From positions 1-17,929 of the forward strand of contig JANQBS010000505.1 of assembly GCA_033085395.1 (NCBI GenBank): DNA of 17,929 nt, read 5' to 3'. The notes beneath the pieces were generated by a model, which saw nothing but the letters and a program-made list of their open reading frames with translations, did not search any database and had not been told where the DNA came from. The stretch's first letter is position 1, and each line of letters opens with the position of its first letter. This DNA comes from Xanthoparmelia taractica (Eukaryota > Ascomycota > Lecanoromycetes > Lecanorales > Parmeliaceae). Position numbers and translations under genes: made by a program. This document shows, piece by piece, positions 10,121 to 17,929 of this stretch.

Positions 10121-11936
10121 GGAATGCTGACGCTTGCAACGACGAGATTATTCGCACCCGAAAGCCGAACCCAAAACCACATTCGATATCTACGTTGGTC
10201 GTAAAGAGTTGTTGTTTTCTCCTTGCGCTGTCATACCTCTTGTATAGCCATGATTTCCCAATCAATCTTTCAATCTCGAACGACATATGTAAGAGCTTAG
10301 AAATCTTTGCTTTGTCGCATAAACGGCGCATCAATAGTTGCCAGCTTCCAGTCCAGATCCGCGAAAACATAACCCTATATACGCAACCTGTACCTCACCA
10401 TCAACACCCATAATCAATTCCGCCCTATATCACTTCCACACCCCTCCCACTCAACTGCACTCCGCCCTCCCACTGCTCCATCACTAGCTCCCTCCTCATG
10501 CGCACCTCTGCCAACCGCACCATTCGATATTAGCAGATATCGAGGAAAAGCTAGCCCGGAGTTCTAGCATCAATGCAGTGATCGTATGCCTAGATGATCT
10601 GCTCCAGACTCGATGAACAGGGGTTGGTAGCATCGGGCGAGGAAGGCCGAGTGCCAAGTGTCGTGCTTTAATAATCTTGTTATTTGCCACTTGTTGAGGG
10701 TGCAACAGTATTCTGTTGGTAAAAAGGCTATATGTAGCTATTTCCAGGGTTTCTATTAGGAGTTGTATTGTGTGGTATGGTTTACTGGGGTTGTTTAAGG
10801 CTGTAGCTTTGGGTTCCTGAAGGGGGGGAGGGGGGTAGTGGTTTGCGAGTTTGTCCAGTGGTGTATGTAGTGGAGGCACGCGGAATGGTTTGTGCTCTAG
10901 GGGATAGGTCTCTAATAGAATAACTATGGGGAACTACGAAAAGGCCTGGAGCACAGAAAGTAAAGAGAGTGTCATTGATGGGTATGAAAGTATTCGGATG
11001 CTATGAGGACGGAGATATCGAGGGGTGCCCGTGGTGAGGGTGCCTCGCTAAACATCGTCGTCTCACGTGCCTGCTTCAATTTTATAGATTTGAATTTCGT
11101 AACAAGATTTCTGGTGTCCCTATCTCTACCTCTTGTGCTTTTCTTCCTTATCAGTAAGTCCCCCTTTGATACGGTTTTTCCAAACAGAGCATCCTCTTCT
11201 ATCAGCCGCTCAACGTCGTGCAGTCGGCACGCCAAAACGTCATTGTTGTCCTCAGGATAATTTCTCTCTCGAAGGATTCCTCAAGATTGGAGTATTGAAA
11301 CTCGTAATTTTAAATTGCAAAAGGCTCATGAGCTGATAGCTCGACCCTGGATTCCCAAGGACGCTGCTGATTTCGGGACGAATACCTGCATGGATGAGCT
11401 CAAGGGATAGAGAAGTCACATAGTTTTAAGCGAGGGATAAGAATACATTATAATTCGGGAATGAAAGCCAGATGAGTTCTCTTAAAGAGACGAAGTGTAC
11501 CGCTAAGACTCCTACTTACATCTGTTTCTCTCTTTTTGAAGGATGTGAGATTGAAGGATCCATGATGAGTGGTATGCAGAGGGAGCCTCTTGGCTGATGC
11601 TGCTCTTCGATGATGTTGACCGCGTTCTACCGCTTTGACTGCTTTTTGTTCTGTGTTGACCAGCACGTGCTTAGGAGACACCCATGGAGCGAAGGCGGCC
11701 TAGACGGAAATGTTTTGTACCTTCCTGCGACGTTTTTCTTTCTTGGATGTTGCTGCAGAATGACTGCATCGCGTTAGCAATGCAACGCACGTAGTCAAGT
11801 AAGAGGCTGGATCCAGTTGTAGGTGAACCTTGAGGAGAGGAAAAAAAGTAGTGACATCTCTTGACGGGTCTCGAGGAGGACTTTGGTTAACATGACGTCT
11901 TCGCGCATGGAATGATAGATCTTCCAGAGAAGACAA
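10121..11936. other. Intergenic stretch, no gene supported
   Basis: About 1.8 kb between the P450 and the RING gene, with normal base composition. Open frames up to 127 codons occur on both strands, but none shows a family motif, signal peptide or splice-supported extension. Two G-runs stand out at 10819-10836. The 3' ends of both flanking transcripts must lie here. Confidence 0.6.
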
Positions 11937-12488
11937 TCAATCCACGTCATCGCCCTTATCCTCCTCACTTTCTCCGTCACTCGTGTTCTCATCTTCATCG
12001 CTAGTGATTTCGTCCTCGTCGCTCATATTCTCGTCTTCGTCACATGTATCTCCGGCTTCGTAAACAAAGTCTTCGTCGTCGGAAGTTTCGCCTGGGTCAC
12101 TGATGTCGTCATCGTCTTCCAGGCCAACGTACAGAATTTCAGGCCTCTCTGCATCAGTCTTTTCTGCCGGAAAGAATTCATATTGACATACCGGACAGGT
12201 GTTGTGGTCTTTTAGCCAAGTAGTGATACAGTTGGAACCTACCGTGTGCTTTTGGTGACAGGGTAGACGGATCTGTAGTTCAGACGTCTCGGATATAGAC
12301 GGGCTCGCACGGTACTCTTCTTTACATATTAGACAATCTTGACCCTTGGCCACTTGCACGGTGTTTTCGAGCCTCAAAAGCCGAGAGAGGAAAAGTTTTC
12401 TGTTCATGATGACTTGGAAATGCCGTATGTTGCAGTGTGAGCCGAATGTAGGGTCTTGAGGATCAGAGGCAAGAAAGAGTTGCACCAT
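11937..12488 (-). CDS. RING-finger protein with acidic C-terminal tail
   Basis: A single-exon frame of 183 residues. The RING ligands are C52, C55, C77, H81, C87, C98 and C101 (CLIC, then LPCHQKHTVGSNCITTW, then CPVC). In the C3H2C3 spacing the second His of the H-x2-H pair is Gly at 84 (HTVG), so one zinc ligand is missing or supplied by another residue such as H78. The conserved Trp after the sixth ligand is present (W91). After residue 120 the tail is dominated by Asp, Glu and Ser with SDEDE-type repeats. RING domains usually recruit E2 enzymes as ubiquitin ligases; activity here is inference. The start at 12488 is the first ATG; a second at codon 28 would also keep the whole RING. The gene is divergent from the secreted-protein gene, 858 bp apart. 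Confidence 0.8.
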   Translation of the reverse strand: MVQLFLASDPQDPTFGSHCNIRHFQVIMNRKLFLSRLLRLENTVQVAKGQDCLICKEEYRASPSISETSELQIRLPCHQKHTVGSNCITTWLKDHNTCPVCQYEFFPAEKTDAERPEILYVGLEDDDDISDPGETSDDEDFVYEAGDTCDEDENMSDEDEITSDEDENTSDGESEEDKGDDVD

Positions 12489-13346
12489 AGATTTGATTGC
12501 AACAATTTAAACCCTCTCCACTCCATTGTCAAGGTCCTTTGTGTGCAAACAAATACTTCTTTCTTTCTTCTGGCATAAAGCGTCGCTTTTTCTTTCAATA
12601 TCCCAATCGCGAGGACAAGGCTCTATGCGACGTCGCCTTATACATCGTCAAAGTAACAATGTTACAGAACACAAGTCCACAAATTGATTGGTCTAATATC
12701 AGCTGGACAATGGAGGGTAGGTACCTTAGCGTATTGCTCCAAATGCGGATCGTGTCTCGGAAAGGCCCCTCCCGAATGCGGTCATCCATGCGTACCTCGT
12801 ACCTTAAATCCCTTATACTAATGTAGGTGCTCGGATTTTTCTTTTTCGGATTGGCAAAGCAATAGTGTGCAATACTCTAATTTTAGCGTGGCACTCCACG
12901 TATACATCAATCACTTTAAAATATCTCAACTCTTCTCTTCTCTGGGATTTGCAAACCTCCTTCATATATAATTTCACTTACACTTCCTCTTAAAAAGATA
13001 AATAAATATCCGCCTCCTTTTTTCTGCATTTTTTTTGCAAACAGGCCGATGTCATGGCACCGTAGATTCACGGAGTGTGAGGCGGCGCTCTCACTGCATA
13101 TGCATCTCTCGTCCGTGATTCGATTAGCGATCTGACAAGGTTGAGGGAAATATTTTATTTTTAGGCCTGCATCAGCCAATAGTGAGAGTAAGACTATTGA
13201 ACGTCTCCTATTTGCTCATCGTGTCCCAACGGATATAAATTCGAGCTTCCCCCCCAAAGATGGTCTTGACATACAACAACTTCGACTCCTTTCTGAGCTC
13301 TCAATAATTCAGAAGCGTAGCAGGCGAGACCTATCATTCTTCCATA
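12489..13346. promoter_or_regulatory. Divergent intergenic region with TATA-like site and short uORF
   Basis: It lies between the divergent RING gene and the secreted-protein gene. TATAAAT at 13234-13240 stands 107 bp before the ATG of the plus-strand gene. An upstream ATG at 13260 opens a 15-codon frame closing at 13307, before the main start at 13347. Neither site has been tested. The region also holds an 87-codon minus-strand open frame (12916-13179) with no recognisable feature, and T-rich tracts near 13014-13038. Confidence 0.4.
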
Positions 13347-14128
13347 ATGCTCCTCAACTTCGCGATCCTCACTCTGTGCCTAGCGGTAGGCACCCTCGGC
13401 CGTACAATGTATGTGAAACATCAACTCCCTCACTATTACACTCTTATCTATTCATTCCTTGGCCCTAAAACTCCAAAGAAACTCTTCAAATAACGCTTTT
13501 TATACCTCGACCTAATACTTCTTAGTGAAAACGGCTTGGCCACCCGCTTCTACACAACCGGTCAACCTCCCTCGTGTAACCGTTTCAACACAGCAAGTAG
13601 TTCCCCATCCTCCAAAGCCCCCTTTATCATTCCTCGGGATGAAACAGCGTATTGCTAACATGTCCCACTCTTTGCAACAGGATCCAGCGCGCACGGTTGC
13701 GATTTCATCCATGTTCAACCTGACCACCCTCTGCGAGACATGGGTTGTGATCACCAAGACCGGTGACGGAAGCGATGGCAATGACGCGGAAGAGAACAGC
13801 GTCCGAGCGAGTGTGACGAATGCTTGCTCTACGTGCGCCGAGAGCGATCTCTGTGAGTCTTTTCTTTTTTCTTTATTTTTTTTTTTCGAACGGAGAGAAT
13901 GATATTTTGACGGAGGGAGGGGCTGATGAATATTTCTGCATAGCACTGGGCTCGACCTGGTACAACGCATTGCTGTTGAATGCGTCGAATAGCGGGGTTG
14001 GGACCCAGCCGACGAACTTTGGCATCGAGTGGTATGTTCTCCCCATCATATGAGGCTTTTTGCATCATGCGCGAGACTAACAGTGCTGTCTGCAAAGGTA
14101 CTTCTGCGATGGGAAGAATGAGTGCTAA
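13347..14128 (+). CDS. Small secreted double-psi beta-barrel (RlpA/expansin-like) protein
   Basis: Five-exon model, 138 residues: 13347-13408, 13526-13596, 13688-13852, 13944-14031, 14098-14128. Introns 1, 3 and 4 have strong donors (GTATGT, GTGAGT, GTATGT), and introns 2 and 4 contain CTAAC branch sites. Residues 1-18 form a signal peptide (MLLNFAILTLCLAVGTLG). The mature part follows the DPBB layout: NGLATRFY, C38, VAISSMF, C60, SVRASVTNACSTC (C91, C94), DLS, then GIEWYFCDGKNEC (C132, C138) and stop. The family's Asp before the CxxC is Asn here. Six mature cysteines suggest three disulfides. Secreted DPBB proteins of fungi act on or around cell walls; an effector role is inference from size, cysteines and the nearby repeats. 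Intron 2 is the weak point: the frame joins only with a CCAG|CGC acceptor 7 bases after the expected CAACAG, so a frameshifted allele is possible. Confidence 0.78.
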
Positions 14129-15333
14129 GGGGAAGAAGTCCGGGCCCGGTGTAATGCGTATCATGTAGTATTGACGGCTGTGATGGGGGACGAGCTGGTT
14201 TCATTCCGCTGTTCTACTACTCATGTGTCCGCTTGTACCTTTAACTCTGTTATACCCGCTCTCTATGCAAAGGATCTGCAGAGACTCTTGTCGTAGACTG
14301 TTATTCTACATGGAAAAGGATGTCGAGGAAATGGATAAAACATATAGATTGGCTCTTACGCTATAGAGTCAGCCACGTAACCATCTATAACAAGAACTTC
14401 ACAAACAGAATACCTTAGCTCTAAGGCTTATTCATTTTTCTTCCTTCCACCCCTTCCTGCCAATCTCTATATCTAGTATAATGTACTGAATAGTGAATAT
14501 CGTAATGACTATCAACCCGGTTAGCTACACTTGGACCTGAGGCCGTACTCGGCGCTGCCGCGTGCGCAGGCGCCTTTGATGCGCGGGATAGTTTTCGTAT
14601 GGGTGGAGTACATGCCGCAAACTGTAGTGAGGGGGGGCACCGGCGGCTGGGGGAGTGGTTGGATGGTGTATATTGCTAATATTAAGATCAGGGTTGTTTC
14701 AAGAGTTAGTGGACGATTCGTTAGGGATGGTGTTGGTGTAAGTAGGTTGATGTTGGTCATGAGGATGGAAACCTGAAGATATCTGCTACATGCATTGTTT
14801 CCATTGCTTTTATGTTTCTTTTCTTTTCTTTTGAAATGGGTGTGCAGCGCGAATGATAGGTCACTGCAAGAGCCATGGGTATGTTAGGCACGCTTAACGG
14901 CCAGAAGATCTCTCTGCTAAGGGTCTGGATCTAGACGGCGGAGAGTGCTTCTTTTCTATGCAAATCCCACGATCATCCATCCGCACCTTCACCTGCTGCT
15001 CCCTAAGATGCGACTTCACTCGCCGCCTCCATCCTCAGCCACAGAGAGATAACAGCCCTTTTCCCTCTCGGCCGCCACAGCAAGGAAGAGAAATAACGTC
15101 CCAGCCTCGAAGGGGAAGCCCCATTCCTCGCTGGTCGTGCCGCTACCGCCGTCGTCGATTGACGAAAACAGAATCACCGGGCTCCATCTCCGAAAGCTCG
15201 TCGTCTGGCGCCCTCTTCGAAAATTCGTAGTGCAACCTCTATATCTGGGCTCTAACTTAGGCAGCGTAGATGAATTTGGCTTCTTTGTGGGTCTGATATG
15301 TCTTTTAAAAGATTTGAGCAGTCGGTTCGGTTG
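14129..15333. other. Intergenic stretch, no gene supported
   Basis: About 1.2 kb downstream of the secreted-protein gene. A minus-strand open frame at 14521-14760 (79 codons) has an internal hydrophobic stretch and three cysteines, but no start context or relative that I recognise. A plus-strand frame at 14958-15230 is Arg/Ser/Pro rich and looks like chance. A G-rich run lies at 14629-14656. Confidence 0.5.
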
Positions 15334-15612
15334 CTATTGGGGCAAGGTCTGAGTTTCATGATGTTCGTTCATGGACGAGTCGTATCTCGTACGTTTAATA
15401 GATATTTCCGCGTATTTAGAATAAGGCAAAGAGCCGTTAAGCTCTACGACAATAGGTAAGTCGCCTAAAATTATCACATTAGCGTTCAATTAGTTATAGC
15501 GACACGAGACTTGTATATGTTCTAAAGCTTTATTATATTCGTTGACTATGAAGAATATGTGGGTCGCAAATACATCCAATTAATTATAAAGAGAGCTTTC
15601 GTTATGTTTTTT
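15334..15612 (-). pseudogene. Degraded coding fragment, family not recognised
   Basis: The minus strand keeps one frame from about 15612 to a TAG at 15334-15336, broken by two TAA codons. It includes LDVFATHIFFIVNEYNKALE, later ANVIILGDLPIVVELNG and YSKYAEISIKRTRYDSS. The composition looks like protein coding, but the DNA is AT-rich with CpG retained and CpA reduced, so it looks RIP-hit. Both TAA codons could come from CAA. I do not recognise the family. It may be a piece of a duplicated host gene or of a repeat. Confidence 0.45.
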
Positions 15613-15755
15613 TATTATTGATTAAGATACAGTGTAAGATTAGCAATCAAGTAAGGCGATCAAAGTATGGAGCGAAGTAGAAAAATGGGAGAAGAGGGTC
15701 GGTAACAGTAGATAATCCTTTTTCTTTCACGAGTATACTTTTATTTAACATTGAT

Positions 15756-17289
15756 TCAGAACCCCAAACGAGCAAGAATCTTTATCAGCTGCTTCTCGCT
15801 ATCTTCCCGGTATCTGACCTTCACTTCCTCGGACTGCATCTTCATGATGTCCGGATTGGTAATACGCCAGGGAGTGATAGCTGTCAGAACCGCATCCACA
15901 TCCGCGACATGCTCAATCCAGCGTATAGTGCTTGGGCGCAGCACTTGAGCTTTCTCCAGCTCGTCCTCCTACGCTGCCATTAGTTCCCAGTCTACTCCTT
16001 CCTCCGATCGCGGTGGCAATGGTGACGGAAAGCCGTGGAGCTTAGCGTCGCGTAATGCGAGTTGCTCGGTGTCTTCGTCTCCACGCCAACCTCGGAATTG
16101 GCCACCAGCGCCGTCGAAAGAGCGGAAGAATTCATAAGAGGGATGTGAAATGCATGCGAAGTCATAATCAAGGAGCGCGGTGATGCGATTTAAGGCGGCG
16201 TCGTGAAGTAGATTATTAGCAGCTATATAGATCTTGCCGTGGTAAGTTTGATGATTGGTCCTCATTTTTTGTCCAGAGATCAGAGCAAAGTTTGGGAAGT
16301 TGACTCACTGAAGTCGGCGTGTATAATGACCCTTTCATCTTTTGAGTCCAAATACCGAAATTGAGCAGGAAGACCACTGTTATCAAATGCGTCGACTCGC
16401 TCCCTGACTCCGTTTGCATGCCATCCGCTAATGTAGGGATTCAAGTCTGCCTTGGCAAGGGCGATATTGAGCCGCTCCTTATATGATTCCTCATACGAGG
16501 ACCAAGGTCCTGAATCGACGCTAGTCATAGGCCCGCTCACAATGCAACCAGCGGAATCGAATGTTAGGCCCCCAAAACCCTCGATGCTAGGTGGAAGCCG
16601 GTAGCTTTGCATCTCGCGCAGCATCTCGCACATTTGGGCGAAGATGGTCTTCTTCTGCTGGATATCCATGTTGTCAAGCGCAGCGTCAACTGGAGTCCCG
16701 GGAATTAGCCCTTGTAGGATCCAGCCTTGCGAAGACTTGGCCGCAGCGCTACCCCATCCATACACGGATGGCACTACTTTGGGTTTGCGATTGCTAAGAG
16801 CGGTACCAACGAGGTTGATGAGGGCGACTTCATTCTCCACGCGGTTCTCTATATTCATGCCCGTGGCATCGGGATTGGTGAGTCGCACGATGAATTCCGT
16901 AACGCCGTTGGGGATGGCAGTGCATCCTGGCTGTTGCCTGGGTGTCTTCGAAGCGTTGTCTTCCGAGGTGGTGGGGGAAGGTAAGGTGAGACGGTAGACA
17001 AAGTTATTGCACCTAAAGGGACACTCGGGATCGTATTCGATCGGGTGGATGTCCGCCTTCTGTAGTCAAAATTAGCTTTTGACGATTTCGCGCCGATTGA
17101 GCACGGAATCGACAACAGATTAGACGAGTCTTAGGCTTCTGGGAGTTGGAAGGATTTGTTTCCTACCTCAAGGTCGAAGCGTGGAGAATATGGTAGCTGG
17201 TGTCGAATGAAGTCGAGCCGACGTTGATAGTTGGCGTGGTTGTGGTTGACAGCCGCTGACGCCCTTGCGAGTGGTGATCTCCTATACCT
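15756..17289 (-). pseudogene. Aminoglycoside-phosphotransferase-fold kinase, interrupted
   Basis: Minus-strand model: exon 17167-17289 (5' end open), intron 17060-17166, exon 16309-17059, intron 16223-16308 (GTGAGT...TATAG), exon 15756-16222. Exon junctions keep frame and read DLE|KADIHPIEYDPECPFRCNNF and HADF|TANNLLHD. The Brenner-type catalytic loop HADFTANN (His codon 16319-16321, Asp codon 16313-16315) and the metal-binding ALLDYDFA (first Asp at 16167-16169) are intact. The C-terminus has PSTIRWIEHVADV and TPWRITNPD, ending ARLGF. Fungal proteins of this fold are kinase-like; their substrates are mostly unknown, and antibiotic resistance is not implied. Two defects: TAG at 15969-15971 within DWELMAA-stop-EDELEK, where relatives usually have Trp, and no in-frame ATG in the first exon after the stop at 17290-17292. 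The start is either in an unseen upstream exon or lost. Confidence 0.8.
15969..15971 (-). other. In-frame TAG in the kinase, consistent with TGG to TAG
   Basis: The frame continues unshifted on both sides and the family pattern expects Trp. On the plus strand the change is CCA to CTA, a C-to-T at CpA. The site is about 360 bp from the RIP-like relic ending near 15612. About 71 residues of the C-terminus would be lost, after the catalytic residues. Confidence 0.7.
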
Positions 17290-17435
17290 CTAATAAGTGG
17301 TAGAAGATGGAGAAGATGAAGGAATTTGGAGGATTGAAGCTGAAGGTACTGTTCAAAGCAGAAGTGCTCAGCTCGTACCTCCACAAACTGCCCTATTGCT
17401 CCAGCCATCAATCCAGCCTCCAGCGCATATAGGTC

Positions 17436-17610
17436 TGTTAGCGTCACGCCTCTAGCCTCTCTAGAGCATACGCGACTTGCCTAAGCTACTAGCCCCTTCT
17501 CAATATTACTAAGGTACTATTCGCTTTATAGTATGGAGCTAGATAGACTGCGGGCAAAAGCCAGCCGTCTTAGGGTCCTGCTAGGGACCCAGCTTGGCGT
17601 GACGCTAACA
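17436..17610. repeat. 175-bp element with perfect 15-bp terminal inverted repeats
   Basis: TGTTAGCGTCACGCC at 17436-17450 is the exact reverse complement of GGCGTGACGCTAACA at 17596-17610. The ends TGTTAG...CTAACA are the same six bases as the ends of the retrotransposon LTR. The minus strand further holds GGGTCCCTAGCAGGACCCTAA close to its start, resembling the GGTCCCC...GGGGACCCTAA hairpin at the same place in that LTR. It may be a solo LTR of a related family or a MITE. No target-site duplication is visible beside it. Confidence 0.55.
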
Positions 17611-17929
17611 AACAGCATGGCAGACTCAGTGTATCTCATCCACTCTGGGATTGATCCGGCTCTAAGACTCTGGCCTTGCTGCGTTCTCCGGGACTAGAAT
17701 GTAGGCGCTAAGCGCTCGTAGCGGTGCTGTGTGAGGCCAACGGAGAGATCAGCGGTGATCGTTCTAGTTCGGTTTAGTTTTAAGCTCAAGGGACTCGCAA
17801 GGCCAACATCTAGTTTAGATTCAGAGTGGCCCGCGCAATGCCAACAACACCGTTCGATTAGTGTTCTCATTCATGAAGGCATACACATCGGGACCAAGCA
17901 GTACTGTAGATAGATGATTGGGCCGTCCC
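17611..17929. other. Window end, no gene supported
   Basis: Normal base composition. One 60-codon open frame on the plus strand (17731-17913) has no recognisable motif. Nothing else can be supported. Confidence 0.5.

Noticed and set aside
10496..10879. A 127-codon minus-strand open frame
   Set aside because: No motif, no biased composition and no gene-like context beyond its length.
13512..14164. Antisense open frames over the secreted-protein gene
   Set aside because: The plus strand has signal peptide, splice sites and DPBB motifs in the right order; the antisense frames cross these without features.
15756..17289. Reading the phosphotransferase-fold gene as an antibiotic-resistance gene
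   Set aside because: The fold is widespread in ascomycetes with mostly unknown substrates; nothing here indicates aminoglycosides.
1..17929. tRNA, rRNA or CRISPR features
   Set aside because: I saw no cloverleaf-like gene, no rRNA sequence and no regularly spaced repeat array.

Overview
The window looks like chromosomal DNA of a filamentous ascomycete with a two-compartment genome, probably a Dothideomycete-type fungus, although the species cannot be fixed from sequence alone. The reasons are short GT-AG introns with CTAAC-like branch points, typical ascomycete gene families, and a long AT-rich block that carries the mark of repeat-induced point mutation (RIP): CpA and TpG are depleted, TpA is abundant, CpG is retained, and all differences between the two LTRs are transitions.

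Layout. Positions 1-7427 are one nearly complete Ty3/gypsy LTR retrotransposon of the chromodomain (chromovirus) type, lying on the minus strand and heavily RIP-mutated. Read from right to left it has the 5' LTR (7200-7427), gag with a zinc knuckle, reverse transcriptase, RNase H, integrase, chromodomain, a long 3' stretch, a polypurine tract and the 3' LTR, whose outer end lies beyond the window. Positions 7428-8097 are more AT-rich relic DNA. At about 8098 the composition switches abruptly to GC-rich DNA with short repeats, followed by the gene-bearing half.

Genes. On the plus strand is a cytochrome P450 (8443-10120), complete except for one in-frame TAA at codon 26. A RING-finger protein with a very acidic tail lies on the minus strand (11937-12488). 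A five-exon gene on the plus strand (13347-14128) encodes a predicted 138-residue secreted double-psi beta-barrel (RlpA/expansin-like) protein with six cysteines after the signal peptide, which makes it an effector-like candidate. A RIP-like coding relic lies at 15334-15612. On the minus strand an aminoglycoside-phosphotransferase-fold kinase gene (15756-17289) has one in-frame TAG where the family usually has Trp, and has no visible start codon. A 175-bp element bounded by perfect 15-bp inverted repeats lies at 17436-17610.

The genes do not form an obvious pathway. The common theme is decay beside repeats: both broken genes carry a single stop explained by a C-to-T change at CpA, the same change that destroyed the retrotransposon. 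The RING gene and the secreted-protein gene appear open. No wholly new system could be supported; the most useful items are the effector-like gene, the two RIP-type nonsense mutations and the inverted-repeat element.
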